Of a stretch of 64,000 nt of DNA, positions 28,735 to 39,285 are shown piece after piece. The translations under genes and the position numbers were made by a program. The stretch is from Planococcus wigleyi. GTDB taxonomy: Bacteria; Bacillota; Bacilli; Bacillales_A; Planococcaceae. The notes beneath the pieces were generated by a model, which saw nothing but the letters and a program-made list of their open reading frames with translations, had not been told where the DNA came from and searched no databases. Every line of letters begins with the position of its first letter. The first letter of the stretch is position 1. Location: positions 186,001 through 250,000 of the forward strand of contig NZ_JACSPU010000004.1 in the NCBI RefSeq assembly GCF_014836985.1, read 5' to 3'.

Positions 28735-30519
28735 TCACTCAACAATACCATTCTGAAGCAAATACATTTTGTGGTACAGTCCGCGTTGATAAAGCAGCTG
28801 CTGATGTGTTCCTTGCTCAACGATTTCGCCGTTATGCAGCACCAAAATCAAATCCGCATCCTGGATGGTGCTGAGCCTATGCGCAATCGCAATCGTCGTT
28901 CGTCCACGCCGCATGCGCTCCAAACTGGCTTGAATAGCCACTTCAGTTTCCGTGTCAATGTTCGCGGTGGCTTCATCGAGCACCAGAATCTTTGGGTCGG
29001 TTGCCATGGTCCGCGCAAAAGCCACCAATTGACGTTGGCCGCTCGAAAATGTCGAGCCCCGTTCTGTCACTTGCTGGTTATAGCCTTGCGGCAAAGCTTC
29101 AATAAACGGGTTCGCCTGTACAAATTCTGAAGCTTTTCGGACCTCATCGTTCGTCAGTGTTTGATCATACAACCGGATGTTGCTGGCAATCGTTCCGTAA
29201 AACAAGAAAGGATCTTGCAGCACCAACCCCATTTTCCTGCGCAGTTCATCTGTTTCATATTCCTTTACTGAGTTGCCGTCAATCAGGATTTCCCCTTTTT
29301 CGAATTCATAAAAACGCAGCAATAAATTAATGATGGAACTTTTTCCGCTGCCGGTGTGGCCGACTAAAGCGATCGTTTGCCCTGGCTTAGCTTTAAAGGA
29401 AATATTCTTCAGCACTTCCTTATTGCCATCATAGGAAAAACTGACATTGCGAAATTCGATTTCGCCATTTGTGATTTCACCAGCAGTGCCAAACTGCCGG
29501 GGTGCTTTCTCCTGTTCATCCAGCAGCAAAAAGACGCGAGAAGCTGCGACGATCGCTTGCTGAAAAATTGACAGCCGCTGCATCACTTGATTGATTGGTT
29601 CGAAAAAGCGATCGATATACGTCACAAATGCATAGATGACACCAACTTCTACCGTATTTGAAAATGAGGTGATGCCGAAATAACTGAGCAGCATGATGAG
29701 CGCCAATGCATATACGAGGTCTATCGCCGGCCGCAGCAGCAAACCGTCAATTTTAATATTACGTTTGCCTGCCTGCCAATGTTTATCGTTAATCTTATTA
29801 AACTCATCCTTCAATCGTGTCTCCTGGCCAAAAGCCTGAATCATCCCCATTCCTTGGATCGATTCGGATAATTTGGCATTCAATTGCCCGAGACGCTCCC
29901 GTAAATCCTGATAAAATACTGAGCTGTATTTCCGGTACAGATAAATGATCCACCCGAGAATCGGCAGCAGCAGAAGGGTGATAAGCGCCAACCGGATATT
30001 CAGGAAAAACATGGCGATATAGACGCCGACAATCAGAAAAGTGCTTTGGATAAAGCCGATGAGAACGGTGACGAACATTTCTTTGATGGCTTCGGTGTCA
30101 TTGGTGACACGCGAGACGATTCCGCCGGCAGGAGTCTGGTCGAAATAACGCATGCCGAGCCCATGCACTTTCGCAAAAGCATCAATCCTCAGCTGCTGGA
30201 TAATTTTCAATGCCACTTCCTGAAATTTCAGCAGCTGAAAATAACTGATGATGACATTGGATGTTTGAATGAACAAGTAAGCGCCTGCCAATCCTATAAT
30301 CGGCCCTGTCGGAAAGCTTCCAGGCGTCAAATAATCATCGATGAATATTTTAATGAGCAAGGGCCCAAGGACATCTCCAAGCACAGTCAAAATCAACAGC
30401 CCCAATGCCAAAATCAGCATTTTCTTGTGCGGTGCCAAATATTTCAGCAAACGCTGAAAAACAATCCATTGGTCCCGTCCGGTGAGTTCTTGTTGTTTTT
30501 GGGTTTCTTTAGCCAGCAT
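28735..30519 (-). CDS. bmrD: Heterodimeric ABC exporter, YheH/BmrD-like half
   Basis: A 594-residue fused membrane-ATPase half transporter: six helices (about 30-325) and a C-terminal nucleotide-binding domain. Walker A GHTGSGKSS; Walker B ILVLDEATAN with the catalytic Glu; the signature reads FSSGQRQ instead of LSGGQ. Paired with the partner below, this gives one normal and one degenerate ATP site, as in B. subtilis BmrCD multidrug exporters. Its start overlaps the partner's stop (TAATG). Confidence 0.88.
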   Translation of the reverse strand: MLAKETQKQQELTGRDQWIVFQRLLKYLAPHKKMLILALGLLILTVLGDVLGPLLIKIFIDDYLTPGSFPTGPIIGLAGAYLFIQTSNVIISYFQLLKFQEVALKIIQQLRIDAFAKVHGLGMRYFDQTPAGGIVSRVTNDTEAIKEMFVTVLIGFIQSTFLIVGVYIAMFFLNIRLALITLLLLPILGWIIYLYRKYSSVFYQDLRERLGQLNAKLSESIQGMGMIQAFGQETRLKDEFNKINDKHWQAGKRNIKIDGLLLRPAIDLVYALALIMLLSYFGITSFSNTVEVGVIYAFVTYIDRFFEPINQVMQRLSIFQQAIVAASRVFLLLDEQEKAPRQFGTAGEITNGEIEFRNVSFSYDGNKEVLKNISFKAKPGQTIALVGHTGSGKSSIINLLLRFYEFEKGEILIDGNSVKEYETDELRRKMGLVLQDPFLFYGTIASNIRLYDQTLTNDEVRKASEFVQANPFIEALPQGYNQQVTERGSTFSSGQRQLVAFARTMATDPKILVLDEATANIDTETEVAIQASLERMRRGRTTIAIAHRLSTIQDADLILVLHNGEIVEQGTHQQLLYQRGLYHKMYLLQNGIVE

Positions 30520-32273
30520 TACAACTCGCCTCCCTGTTCGACGAGCGCTTCCAGTCGCTGCAGCTCATACATTTCGTAATAATGTCCTTTTTTCTTCATC
30601 AATTCTTCATGCGAACCGATTTCCGCAATGGTGCCTTTGTCCATCACCAAAATCTGATGGGCATGTTGGATGGCGCTTAAACGGTGTGAAGTGATGATGG
30701 TGGTTTTTCCGCTCCGTGTCGTCTTCAGTGACTGCAAAATCGCTTCTTCTGTCTTGGCATCCACGGCAGACAGCGAATCATCCAAGATCAGCAGCTCCGG
30801 CTCTTTCAGCAATGCCCGTGCAATCGAAATCCGCTGTTTCTGCCCACCAGACAACGACACGCCGCGCTCTCCCACCATTGTTTCATAGCCTTCCGTAAAG
30901 TTCTCGATGTCTTCATGAATATGGGCCAATGATGCAGCTTCCTGAATTTCCCGGAGACCGGCATTTGGCTGCGCAAAAGCGATATTTCCGGCAATGCTTG
31001 TCGAAAATAAAAAATGATCCTGCGGGACATAGCCGATTGCTTGACGCAAACGCTGCATTTTATAGGAATCGATCGCTATACCTCCAAAGAGAATTGACCC
31101 TTTATAGTCGTCAAATTCCCTTAGCAGCAGACGCAGGATCGCGGATTTTCCGGAACCGGTCTTGCCCGCAATCCCTAAGGTTTCACCTTGTTTGACAGTG
31201 AAGTGGACATCCTTGAGCGCCGCCCGCTCGTCACCGGTGAAGTTGAATTGCTCAATAGAAAAAACCAAGTCGCCGGATGGCTCTTCATCAATGGCATCTT
31301 CACGGTCATCGATATCAACCGGTTCTGCCAGCAATGCCTGAATTCGGTCATAAGAGGCACGACCACGTTCCACAATATTGAAAAGCCAGCCGAATGCCAG
31401 CATCGGCCATACCAAAAGCCCGAGATAGGCAGTAAAAGCGACCAAATCTCCGATGGTCATCTCCCCATTCACGACGAAATAACAGCCGAAACCGATGGCC
31501 AGAAAATAACAGATGCCGATAATCGCGGAAATTGTCGGATCGAATAAAGAGTCGACACGCGCCACTCGGATATTCTCTTCCACCACACGTTCCGATAAAC
31601 TTTTAAAATCATCGATGTCTTGTTGTTCCTGGCCGAAGGTTTTGATGACCTTCATTCCGGAAATGCTTTCCTGGGTTTTGTCATTAAGCCCTGAAAAAGC
31701 CTGCTGTGCCCCGTGAAACCGCTCGTGCATCAATTTTCCGTAATAATTGGTCATATAAGCCATCAACGGCATCGGCAACAGCACAATCAAAGTCAATTTC
31801 CAATCAATGGTGAGTGCCATGGCCGCGATGACGAAGCCGCCGGTCGCGATGGAGTCGACCAGCGTCAGTACACCCGCACCCGCTGTCTGTTGCACCGCCT
31901 GCAGATCATTGGTGGCATGTGCCATCAAATCACCGACACGACGTTTTTGATAGAAAGCCGGAGACATCTGTGTAAAATGCTGAAACAGCTGTGCCCGCAG
32001 ATTACGTGCCAAAATGATGGAGGAACCGAATATCAACAGACGCCAAATGTAGCGCAGCACGTACATCACTAAAGCGGCGCCAGCCAAAATGGCCAACCAT
32101 GTCGCAAGGTATTCCGGCGTCAAGCTGCCTTCACTGATGCGGTCCACTACAAATCCGATAATGCGCGGAGGCAATACACCAAGAAATGCCACCATCAGCA
32201 ACAGCAGGATCCCCAATGTGTATTGCTTTTTGCGTTCTTTGAAAAACCAGCCTAGCTCCCAAAAGACTTTCAT
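30519..32273 (-). CDS. bmrC: Heterodimeric ABC exporter, YheI/BmrC-like half
   Basis: A 584-residue half transporter. Walker A GKTGSGKSA; canonical signature LSGGQKQR; Walker B LLILDDSLSAVD with Asp replacing the catalytic Glu. Together with the degenerate signature of the partner this forms the inactive site, while its own LSGGQ completes the active one. Start ATG 32273 follows AGGGG by 9 bases; in-frame ATGs at 32309 and 32324 lack a good site. Likely a multidrug exporter; substrates unknown. Confidence 0.88.
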   Translation of the reverse strand: MKVFWELGWFFKERKKQYTLGILLLLMVAFLGVLPPRIIGFVVDRISEGSLTPEYLATWLAILAGAALVMYVLRYIWRLLIFGSSIILARNLRAQLFQHFTQMSPAFYQKRRVGDLMAHATNDLQAVQQTAGAGVLTLVDSIATGGFVIAAMALTIDWKLTLIVLLPMPLMAYMTNYYGKLMHERFHGAQQAFSGLNDKTQESISGMKVIKTFGQEQQDIDDFKSLSERVVEENIRVARVDSLFDPTISAIIGICYFLAIGFGCYFVVNGEMTIGDLVAFTAYLGLLVWPMLAFGWLFNIVERGRASYDRIQALLAEPVDIDDREDAIDEEPSGDLVFSIEQFNFTGDERAALKDVHFTVKQGETLGIAGKTGSGKSAILRLLLREFDDYKGSILFGGIAIDSYKMQRLRQAIGYVPQDHFLFSTSIAGNIAFAQPNAGLREIQEAASLAHIHEDIENFTEGYETMVGERGVSLSGGQKQRISIARALLKEPELLILDDSLSAVDAKTEEAILQSLKTTRSGKTTIITSHRLSAIQHAHQILVMDKGTIAEIGSHEELMKKKGHYYEMYELQRLEALVEQGGEL

Positions 32274-32544
32274 CGCATCTTGCCCCTTGCTTTTTAATGT
32301 TTTACTCATAACCCACTGAGCCATTTTTTAGTTACGTGAATAATGGGACTTTTTTTGCCTGCCGTTCATGCAAAACATAGACAAATTCAGCTGGTACCGA
32401 TATTTTTTATCTCATATATTTTACCAAAGCCTGTTAACTATTGGAAAGAGAATATTTCGATTTGCAAAATAAATCAGTCTTGCGGCTGAACTTCTTTTTC
32501 TCTGTATACCTCAATCATTCTTCAGAAAAAAAGGCAAAAAAAAT
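32274..32544. other. Intergenic region before the exporter
   Basis: No conserved gene was found. A 17-codon frame on the - strand (ATG near 32378) has no ribosome binding site. B. subtilis bmrCD is controlled by a translated leader (bmrB), and no clear counterpart is visible here. Confidence 0.4.
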
Positions 32545-32585
32545 AAAAGCCGATTTTCCATAGGGGAAGAGGAAAATCGGCTTTT
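32545..32585 (-). terminator. Terminator after argH
   Basis: A perfect 15-bp stem AAAAGCCGATTTTCC with its complement, 11-base loop, 52 bases past the argH stop. Confidence 0.8.
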
Positions 32586-32636
32586 ATGGACCGGCAGCGG
32601 GTACCAACCGCCAACGGCTTTATAGAGATGGACTTT

Positions 32637-34010
32637 TTACCCGATGAGCTGCTTGGCAAGTCCCAATTGATGATGTACTTGTTCAAAACCAGTGCCGCCC
32701 AGTGAGTTTCTTCGCTCTACTGCAGTTCTCGGCATCAACGTATTGTATATGTCTTCATCGATCAATGGACTTGCTTCCTGCAAATCTGCAAGAGGCAGGT
32801 CTTTTAAGAAATAACCGCGCTGGATGCATGTGAAAACCAGTTTTCCGGTTACATCGTGCGCTTCGCGGAACGGCATGCCTTTGGCAGCGAGGTAATCCGC
32901 CAATTCCGTCGCATTGGAGAAATCCGAATGAACGGCTTTTTCCATGGAATCGGTACGGACGGTCATGGTGCGGATCATGCCTTCGAAAATCGGCAGCGCC
33001 CCCATCAGCGTATGGACCGTATCGAACATCCCTTCTTTGTCTTCCTGCATGTCTTTATTGTAAGCAAGCGGAAGGCCTTTCAAGGTAGTCAGCAAGCCAA
33101 ACAGATTGCCGTAGACACGGCCTGTCTTACCGCGGATCAACTCCGCCATATCCGGGTTTTTCTTTTGGGGCATGATGCTCGATCCCGTTGAGAAGGTATC
33201 ATCCAGCTCGATAAAGCGGAATTCTTCGCTTGACCACAGAATGATTTCTTCCGCAAAACGGGACATGTGCATCATCAGCATGGACGCATTGCTGAGAAAC
33301 TCCAAAATAAAATCACGGTCGCTGACAGCATCCAAGCTGTTCTGGTAAACGTTTGAAAAGCCCAATAGCTCGGCTGACAATTCACGGTCAATCGGGAAAG
33401 TCGTGCCCGACATCGCTCCCGCTCCAAGCGGAGAAATGTCAATACGCTTCAACGATTCCGTCAACCGCTCTTTGTCGCGCTGCAGCATCCAGAAATACGT
33501 CAACAAGTGATGGCCGAAGGAAATCGGCTGGGCACGCTGAAGATGGGTATAGCCCGGAACAACCGTTTCTACATGCGTTTCCGCTTGTGCCACAATAGCA
33601 TCCTGGAACGCCGTGATGGCTTCGATGATTTCCTGGACGCGGTTTTTTAAATACAGATGCATATCAGTCGCTACCTGGTCGTTTCGGCTTCTTGCAGTGT
33701 GCAGCTTGCCGCCGACAGGTCCGATTTCATCTATTAAATGCTTTTCCAAGTTTAAGTGGATGTCTTCATTCGATACACTGAATTCTAAATCGCCGTCCTG
33801 CGCTTTTTGTTTCAGCGTTTTAAGACCCGATAAGATCAGATTTGCATCTTCTTCCGGAAGGATGCCACAGGCAGACAGCATTTTTACATGCGCCGTACTG
33901 CCTTCCAGATCCTCCATCACCAATTTTTGATCGTAGGAAATTGAAGCGCCGAACTCATCGACCCACTGTTCGGCCGATTTTTGAAAACGGCCGCCCCACA
34001 GTTTGGTCAT
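32637..34010 (-). CDS. argH: Argininosuccinate lyase
   Basis: Last enzyme of arginine synthesis, splitting argininosuccinate into arginine and fumarate. It has 457 residues of the fumarase/aspartase superfamily. The signature [16 protein letters not shown] is intact with the catalytic Ser, as are [13 protein letters not shown] and [10 protein letters not shown]. The start overlaps the argG stop by 4 bases, so the two are coupled. Confidence 0.96.
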   Translation of the reverse strand: MTKLWGGRFQKSAEQWVDEFGASISYDQKLVMEDLEGSTAHVKMLSACGILPEEDANLILSGLKTLKQKAQDGDLEFSVSNEDIHLNLEKHLIDEIGPVGGKLHTARSRNDQVATDMHLYLKNRVQEIIEAITAFQDAIVAQAETHVETVVPGYTHLQRAQPISFGHHLLTYFWMLQRDKERLTESLKRIDISPLGAGAMSGTTFPIDRELSAELLGFSNVYQNSLDAVSDRDFILEFLSNASMLMMHMSRFAEEIILWSSEEFRFIELDDTFSTGSSIMPQKKNPDMAELIRGKTGRVYGNLFGLLTTLKGLPLAYNKDMQEDKEGMFDTVHTLMGALPIFEGMIRTMTVRTDSMEKAVHSDFSNATELADYLAAKGMPFREAHDVTGKLVFTCIQRGYFLKDLPLADLQEASPLIDEDIYNTLMPRTAVERRNSLGGTGFEQVHHQLGLAKQLIG

Positions 34011-35239
34011 GCTTTCACCTTCTCTTTCAAATCTTCAGGTACTGTAACTTCTTTTTTATTGACCATCGAGTTGACAACTGTTGGAAGGCCCCATAATTCG
34101 ATAAAGCCGACTGCAGATTCATGGTTGAATGTATCATCCGTAGAATAAGTCGCCAATTGCTCACTGTATAGAGAATTAGGTGATTTACGGCCTTCAATGA
34201 TTGCATGTCCTTTAAACAATTTCACACGTACAGTTCCGTTGACATAAGCCTGTGTTTCTTTCAAGAATGCTTCGAGCGCAACACGCAATGGAGAGAACCA
34301 TAGTCCTTCATAGATCAATTCTGTCAGTTTCTTCTCAATAACCGGCTTGAAATGAGCCATTTCTTTTACCAATGTGATGTCTTCCAACTCTTTATGCGCA
34401 GCAATCAATGTCATGGCAGCAGGAGCTTCATAGACCTCACGCGATTTGATGCCGACCAATCTGTTTTCGATATGGTCAATTCTTCCCACTCCATGCTTGC
34501 CGGCAATTTCATTTAGTTCAAGGATCAAGTTAGAGAATGAGTACGAAACGCCATTCAATTGAGTCGGTACGCCATTGACGAATTCAATTTCGACGATGTC
34601 TGCTGTGTCTGGGGTGTTTTCAAGTGAAGAAGTAATGTCATAAGCTTCTTCCGGCGGTGTAGCCCATGGATCTTCCAATACGCCACATTCATTTGCGCGG
34701 CCCCATAAGTTTTGGTCGATAGAAAACGGGCTGTCCAAATTAACCGGAATCGGAATGTTATGCTCTTTTGCATAAGCGATTTCTTCATCACGTGACCAAG
34801 CCCATGCACGCACAGGTGCTACCACTTCAAGGTTCGGATTCAATGACTTGATGGATACTTCGAAACGTACCTGGTCATTCCCTTTTCCAGTGCAGCCGTG
34901 TGCTACAGCAGTAGAGTTTGTCGCTTCAGCGATTTCTACCAATTTTTTCGAAATCAATGGACGCGATAACGCAGATACTAACGGGTACTTGCCTTCGTAT
35001 AGCGTATGCGCCTGCAATGATATTAATGCATATTCTTCTGCAAATTCGTCTCTTGCATCGATCATATAGCTTTCAACCGCTCCGACTTGAAGCGCTTTTT
35101 GTTTAATGAAGTCCAAATCTTTTCCTTCCCCGATATCCAGGCAAACAGCGACGACGTCGTAGCCTTGTCCCTTCAGCCACGGAATGGCCACTGATGTATC
35201 TAATCCACCTGAGTATGCGAGTACAATCTTTTTATTCAA
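34007..35239 (-). CDS. argG: Argininosuccinate synthase
   Basis: ATP-dependent ligase that joins citrulline and aspartate. It has 410 residues. The N-type ATP pyrophosphatase loop is [13 protein letters not shown] near the N-terminus; [18 protein letters not shown] is the second signature. TTG 35239 (reading [12 protein letters not shown]) is chosen because TTGGAGG lies 8 bases upstream. The in-frame ATG 35269 comes before that site. It heads the argGH operon and has a candidate ARG box just upstream. Confidence 0.95.
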   Translation of the reverse strand: MNKKIVLAYSGGLDTSVAIPWLKGQGYDVVAVCLDIGEGKDLDFIKQKALQVGAVESYMIDARDEFAEEYALISLQAHTLYEGKYPLVSALSRPLISKKLVEIAEATNSTAVAHGCTGKGNDQVRFEVSIKSLNPNLEVVAPVRAWAWSRDEEIAYAKEHNIPIPVNLDSPFSIDQNLWGRANECGVLEDPWATPPEEAYDITSSLENTPDTADIVEIEFVNGVPTQLNGVSYSFSNLILELNEIAGKHGVGRIDHIENRLVGIKSREVYEAPAAMTLIAAHKELEDITLVKEMAHFKPVIEKKLTELIYEGLWFSPLRVALEAFLKETQAYVNGTVRVKLFKGHAIIEGRKSPNSLYSEQLATYSTDDTFNHESAVGFIELWGLPTVVNSMVNKKEVTVPEDLKEKVKA

Positions 35240-35252
35240 TATGAAAACCTCC

Positions 35253-35270
35253 AATGTATTTTTATGCAAT
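35253..35270. promoter_or_regulatory. Candidate ARG box before argG
   Basis: On the - strand the 18 bases match about 13 of 18 positions of the AhrC/ArgR half-operator, with the central ATAAAAAT exact. The position, immediately upstream of the TTG start, suits arginine-dependent repression. Confidence 0.45.
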
Positions 35271-35342
35271 GTTTGAAATGAATATACAAACTATATCATG
35301 GATTTTTGCCCAGCGCAAGAGATACAACTATAATTTTTCATG

Positions 35343-35366
35343 AAAAAAAGCAGCCGCAGCTGCTTT
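35343..35366 (-). terminator. Terminator after the DUF3221-like gene
   Basis: An 8-bp stem AAAGCAGC with its complement and 4-base loop, followed on the - strand by a run of seven T, 18 bases past the stop. Confidence 0.75.
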
Positions 35367-35383
35367 CTTTTTCTTAATTTACT

Positions 35384-35935
35384 TTATTCTCCGTCAATTG
35401 TATAGTCATATGTCTCGAGATCGATCCGCACTTCGGAAATTTCCCCTGATTCCATATTGTTGAAAAGGAAGCCGATTTCATTATCACGGACAATGGGCTG
35501 GCCCATCATGATCAGGCGCGGCAATTGTTCCTTGGTAATGAATGCTTCAAGTGCTTCCGATTGTTTGGCTGAATCCTCATCGGTCAGAATCGTCACCGTT
35601 TCCGCCTCTCCCTGCATTGGAAAGGACTCTTCAAGAGGCCCCTGGTAATCCAGGCTCACTTTCATTCCAGTTCGTATATCCCGCACTTCAGCTTCCGTCG
35701 CTTCGGCGCCATCACTAAATTGAACTTTCACATCTTCGGGAATGCTGAAATAAATACTGTTGATTAAAATATCGGTTTCATTGATCTGTGTAATAAAACC
35801 TTCTTCTGTCATGCTTTTCTGTTCGACAGCCATCTCGGCTTGATCGGCTTGTTCTTTTTCAGCCGGCTCAGCTTCTTCGTTTGAACATGCTGCCAATAAC
35901 AGGACACTTGCTAAAAATAATCTCCATTTTTTCAA
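35384..35935 (-). CDS. DUF3221-like lipoprotein
   Basis: A 183-residue secreted lipoprotein: signal peptide KKWRLFLASVLLLAAC with the lipid-modified Cys in the LAAC box, then an acidic linker rich in Glu, Ala and Gln (about 18-45). After that comes a beta-rich domain with the GPLEESFPMQGEA pattern seen in YobA/DUF3221 proteins. A second, unassigned region follows. TTG 35935 is chosen for its AAGGA 9 bases upstream; the frame stays open another 28 codons. Function unknown. Confidence 0.7.
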   Translation of the reverse strand: MKKWRLFLASVLLLAACSNEEAEPAEKEQADQAEMAVEQKSMTEEGFITQINETDILINSIYFSIPEDVKVQFSDGAEATEAEVRDIRTGMKVSLDYQGPLEESFPMQGEAETVTILTDEDSAKQSEALEAFITKEQLPRLIMMGQPIVRDNEIGFLFNNMESGEISEVRIDLETYDYTIDGE

Positions 35936-36092
35936 AACGACCCAATCCTTTTCCTGTAATTTCGTGATGCCAAAACCTATCGACCAGCTAATTTTACCTG
36001 TTGTACGGAATAGTTGCAATTGTCAGCAATGAGCCGATTGGCGTTTTTCTTACGCCTGAAAACCAACATATCGCTACGCGCGAATTTTCAAT

Positions 36093-37040
36093 TCATACCT
36101 TATTATAATAGAAAATTCCATCCTCACCCAAACGCTCTGTAATCAGACCGTCTTCCAGCAGGTAATCGATTTGCCCGATGGTTTCCGATAGCGTCAGGCC
36201 AAGTTCTTTTTCGTAGGCATGGGCAAACAACTCTTTTGTCAGCCCATAGACAGTACGCTCTTCGTCACCGATCATCCCCAACGCTTTCATGGCCCGCTGA
36301 TGCTGTTTGGTGAGGCGGGCTGTAATCAATTCATCAACATTTCGGATTTCTTCACCGTGCCCGCTGTAGATTACATCCACCGGCATTTTCAGCAAGCGGC
36401 TGAGAGATGCATTGTATTGCAGCAGCGATTTCGGCCGCCCTTGTGTCGGATCCAACGGCGGTTCAATCAAAGGATTTGAGGAAACTTTGGCTATAACGTG
36501 GTCACCACCGATCATTTCATGCGTTTCTTTATTCCAAAAAGACAAATGGCTCTGTGCATGGCCCAATGTTTCAAGGACTTGCCATTCAGGGTGGCCTGGC
36601 AGCGTATCGCCTTCATTAATGGACATATCAAGCGGACGGCTCCCCATCAGATTTAAGGGGCGCTTCATCTTCTTGACCCAAAATTCCAGATCGCCTGGAA
36701 CCCCTTCTTCTTTTAACCGCTCCAAATAGAAGGCATCATGATAATCAAAGAAATTTTGGTCACGGCGCAACCAAGGATCGTTGTAAGGATGCCCATATAA
36801 TTTTGCATTTTCGAAGCCGTCCACCCACCCGGCATGATCAGGATGGTGATGCGTCAACACAACTTGTTCTACGTCACCTGGTTCTGCACCAAATTCTTTT
36901 AATCCTGCTTTAATGGCCATCCAGGCTTCCGGTGTTTTCGGACCAGCATCAATCAACGTCAGCATATCCCCTTTTAATAGATAGGAATTGACGTCTCCTA
37001 CCGCAAAGGGTGTCGGAATAATAATCTTATGTAAAGTCAA
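36093..37040 (-). CDS. Metallo-beta-lactamase-fold hydrolase (YqjP-like)
   Basis: A 315-residue MBL-fold protein. The metal-binding motif is VLTHHHPDHAGW (about residue 65), with further ligands in GHAQSHLSFW, GGDHVI and YSGHGE. A winged-helix-like C-terminal domain is present, as in the LACTB2/YqjP group. It lies next to proC as yqjP does in B. subtilis, but here it is divergent from the T-box. TTG 37040 follows AGGAG by 9 bases; ATG 37049 touches the site. Substrate unknown. Confidence 0.8.
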   Translation of the reverse strand: MTLHKIIIPTPFAVGDVNSYLLKGDMLTLIDAGPKTPEAWMAIKAGLKEFGAEPGDVEQVVLTHHHPDHAGWVDGFENAKLYGHPYNDPWLRRDQNFFDYHDAFYLERLKEEGVPGDLEFWVKKMKRPLNLMGSRPLDMSINEGDTLPGHPEWQVLETLGHAQSHLSFWNKETHEMIGGDHVIAKVSSNPLIEPPLDPTQGRPKSLLQYNASLSRLLKMPVDVIYSGHGEEIRNVDELITARLTKQHQRAMKALGMIGDEERTVYGLTKELFAHAYEKELGLTLSETIGQIDYLLEDGLITERLGEDGIFYYNKV

Positions 37041-37118
37041 TATGGCCATCTCCTTTAAATGAATCGCTATTCATCCATCATACATGGAAAACGGAATGCC
37101 GTCACTTCTTTCAGGCAT

Positions 37119-37148
37119 TTGACAAGAAGCCGATTTATCCTCTATAAT
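37119..37148 (+). promoter_or_regulatory. Consensus sigma-A promoter of the proC leader
   Basis: TTGACA (37119-37124), 18-base spacer, TATAAT (37143-37148). Transcription should start near 37155. Confidence 0.8.
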
Positions 37149-37154
37149 TCACTA

Positions 37155-37390
37155 TCATATGTGAGCGAAGATAAAGATCAGTACACGGAGTGATGGAGTA
37201 AAGAGAGTGCAGCTTTTGCTGAAATGCGCACCCCCTCTCCTCTGTGGAACCTGCTTTTGAGCTGCCGTGAAAACACGGCCGTTTGTCCGCGTTATGGACA
37301 TCGAGTGGTGTCTTTATGGCAAACTTAGGTGGTACCGCGGAAACAAAGCGTTTTCGTCCTTGTAACAACAGGGATGATTGCGCTTTTTAT
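37155..37390 (+). ncRNA. Proline T-box leader
   Basis: tRNA-sensing riboswitch. The T-box sequence AGGTGGTACCGCGG (37327-37340) pairs with uncharged tRNA and competes with a terminator whose T-run is at 37384-37388. The specifier reads GAA-CCT-GC, so CCT (37250-37252) is the codon and the sensed tRNA is tRNA-Pro. This matches the downstream proC gene and the known T-box of B. subtilis proI. When uncharged tRNA-Pro accumulates, the antiterminator forms and proC is made. Confidence 0.93.
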
Positions 37391-37413
37391 TATGAAGAAA
37401 GTTGGTGAGTCGA

Positions 37414-38217
37414 ATGAAAATCGTATGTGTAGGAGCCGGCTCTATGGCCGAATCGATGATCCATGGCTGGATCAATAAACGAATCATGAAACCGGAAGAA
37501 ATTTCCGTTATGAACCGATCCGATCAGGACCGTTTGGAATTTTTGAGTGATGAATACGGCGTCAATATCGTCTGTCCGGAGAAAACGGAACTGAAAGATG
37601 CCCACTTTATCCTCTTGGCGATGAAACCGAAAGATGTGGAAGCAGCGCTAAGCGGAATTAAAGATAAACTGGTTGGCAATACCGTCATCTTGTCAGTCGC
37701 AGCCGGTGTATCCATCGACACCATCCAACGGCATGTCGGGAATTTCCCGGTTGCCCGCGCTATGCCGAATACATCTGCTAAAATCGGCAAGTCGGCTACT
37801 GGAGTTGCCTGGAGCAAACACGTGTCGCTTGAACAACAGCATGAATTGCGCAAGCTCCTGTCTTCCATCGGCAGCGTGACCGTTGTAGCAGAAGAACAAT
37901 TGCATGCAGTGACAGGCGTTGCCGGAAGCGGCCCTGCTTATATCTATTATTTCGCAGAAGCGATGACAGAAGCGGCAGTCGCCAATGGATTATCCCATGC
38001 CGATGCAAAAAAATTGGTGCGCCAAACTTTTTCCGGTGCAGCCGAAATGCTCCAACAGGAAGATTTCGCGGAACTGCGGATAAAAGTGACGAGCCCGAAT
38101 GGTACAACAGCAGCCGGCCTCAAGACACTCGAGGAAAATCATTTCAAGGAAACGATTGGAGCTTGTGTGACAGCAGCTTCCCAGCGTTCCCAAGAGCTCG
38201 GAAAAGAATTTAAGTAA
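37414..38217 (+). CDS. proC: Pyrroline-5-carboxylate reductase
   Basis: Last step of proline synthesis, reducing pyrroline-5-carboxylate with NAD(P)H. It has 267 residues. The Rossmann motif is [10 protein letters not shown] at the N-terminus; the C-terminal signature [24 protein letters not shown] is intact. ATG 37414 follows GGTGAG and comes right after the T-box terminator; upstream in-frame TTG/GTG codons lie inside the likely binding site. namA follows after 46 bases without a terminator, so the two may be co-transcribed. Confidence 0.94.
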   Translation: MKIVCVGAGSMAESMIHGWINKRIMKPEEISVMNRSDQDRLEFLSDEYGVNIVCPEKTELKDAHFILLAMKPKDVEAALSGIKDKLVGNTVILSVAAGVSIDTIQRHVGNFPVARAMPNTSAKIGKSATGVAWSKHVSLEQQHELRKLLSSIGSVTVVAEEQLHAVTGVAGSGPAYIYYFAEAMTEAAVANGLSHADAKKLVRQTFSGAAEMLQQEDFAELRIKVTSPNGTTAAGLKTLEENHFKETIGACVTAASQRSQELGKEFK

Positions 38218-38263
38218 ACTCTTCTGTATAATTTACAGTTGTATCTATAGAGGAGGTTGTCTG

Positions 38264-39280
38264 ATGGCTAAGTTATTTGAACCGTTTGAAATTAAAGATG
38301 TCGTTTTTAAAAACCGCATTGTAATGGCGCCGATGTGCATGTACCAAAGTGATAAGGAAGATGGAATGGTGACGGACTGGCATCGCATCCATTATCCAAC
38401 CCGAGCAGTCGGCGGCGTCGGACTCATTATCACCGAAGCGACGGCTGTCCAGCCACAAGGACGCATTTCAGCACAAGACCTCGGCATTTGGGATGACCGC
38501 CATATAGAAGGGCAAGCAGAAATTGTCCGCCTGATGAAACAGCACGGGGCAAAAACCGGCATCCAATTGGCACATGCCGGAAGAAAAGCAAGAGTTGAAG
38601 GCGCCATCCACTCAGCGAGTGCATTGGCATTCGACGAGAATTATAAAAAACCGGCAGAAATGGCTCCAGCAGATATTGAAGAAACCATTGAAGCGTTTAA
38701 AAAAGGAGCAATCCGCGCCAAAACCGCAGGCTTCGATGTCATCGAAGTCCACGCCGCACATGGCTACTTGATCAACCAGTTCCTATCCCCATTAACAAAC
38801 AAGCGCACCGACGCATACGGCGGCAATGCAGAAAATCGCTATCGCTTTCTGCGTCAAATTATCGATGCTGTCAATGAAGTATGGAACGGTCCGTTATTCG
38901 TCCGAATTTCCGCCCATGACTACAGCAATGGCGGCATGACACCGGAACAATACGTGGAAATGTGCCAATGGATGAAACAACAAGGCGTCGATTTGATCGA
39001 TGTCAGTTCAGGCGCGGTCGTACCTGCAAAAATTTCCGTCCATCCTGGGTACCAAGTGCCGTTTGCAGAGACCATCAAAAAGCAGACTCCAATAGCTACT
39101 GGAGCGGTCGGCTTGATCACCAGTGCACTGCAGGCAGAAGAAATCCTTCAGAACGGACGCGCGGATCTGGTCTTCCTAGCCCGTGAATTGCTTCGTAATC
39201 CTTATTGGGCGTACACAGCTGCGCAGGAACTTGACGCCGATTTAGAGGCTCCAGTGCCTTATAAACGCGGTTGGGTATAA
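38264..39280 (+). CDS. namA: NADPH dehydrogenase of the old yellow enzyme family (YqjM)
   Basis: A 338-residue FMN enzyme that reduces activated C=C bonds of enals, enones and nitro compounds, linked to oxidative stress in B. subtilis. The YqjM-type cysteine is seen in [11 protein letters not shown] (about Cys26). The His pair binding the substrate carbonyl is in [18 protein letters not shown], and Tyr28 follows the Cys as in the class. AGGAGG lies before the ATG. It is the last + strand protein gene before the toxin-antitoxin locus. Confidence 0.93.
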   Translation: MAKLFEPFEIKDVVFKNRIVMAPMCMYQSDKEDGMVTDWHRIHYPTRAVGGVGLIITEATAVQPQGRISAQDLGIWDDRHIEGQAEIVRLMKQHGAKTGIQLAHAGRKARVEGAIHSASALAFDENYKKPAEMAPADIEETIEAFKKGAIRAKTAGFDVIEVHAAHGYLINQFLSPLTNKRTDAYGGNAENRYRFLRQIIDAVNEVWNGPLFVRISAHDYSNGGMTPEQYVEMCQWMKQQGVDLIDVSSGAVVPAKISVHPGYQVPFAETIKKQTPIATGAVGLITSALQAEEILQNGRADLVFLARELLRNPYWAYTAAQELDADLEAPVPYKRGWV

Positions 39281-39285
39281 GGCGG

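Noticed and set aside
32325-32380. 17-codon leader peptide before the exporter, as in the bmrB leader of B. subtilis
   Set aside because: No ribosome binding site upstream and no attenuator-like alternative hairpins recognised.
37135-37368. 77-codon open frame on the - strand
   Set aside because: Falls wholly inside the proline T-box leader, whose structure explains the sequence.
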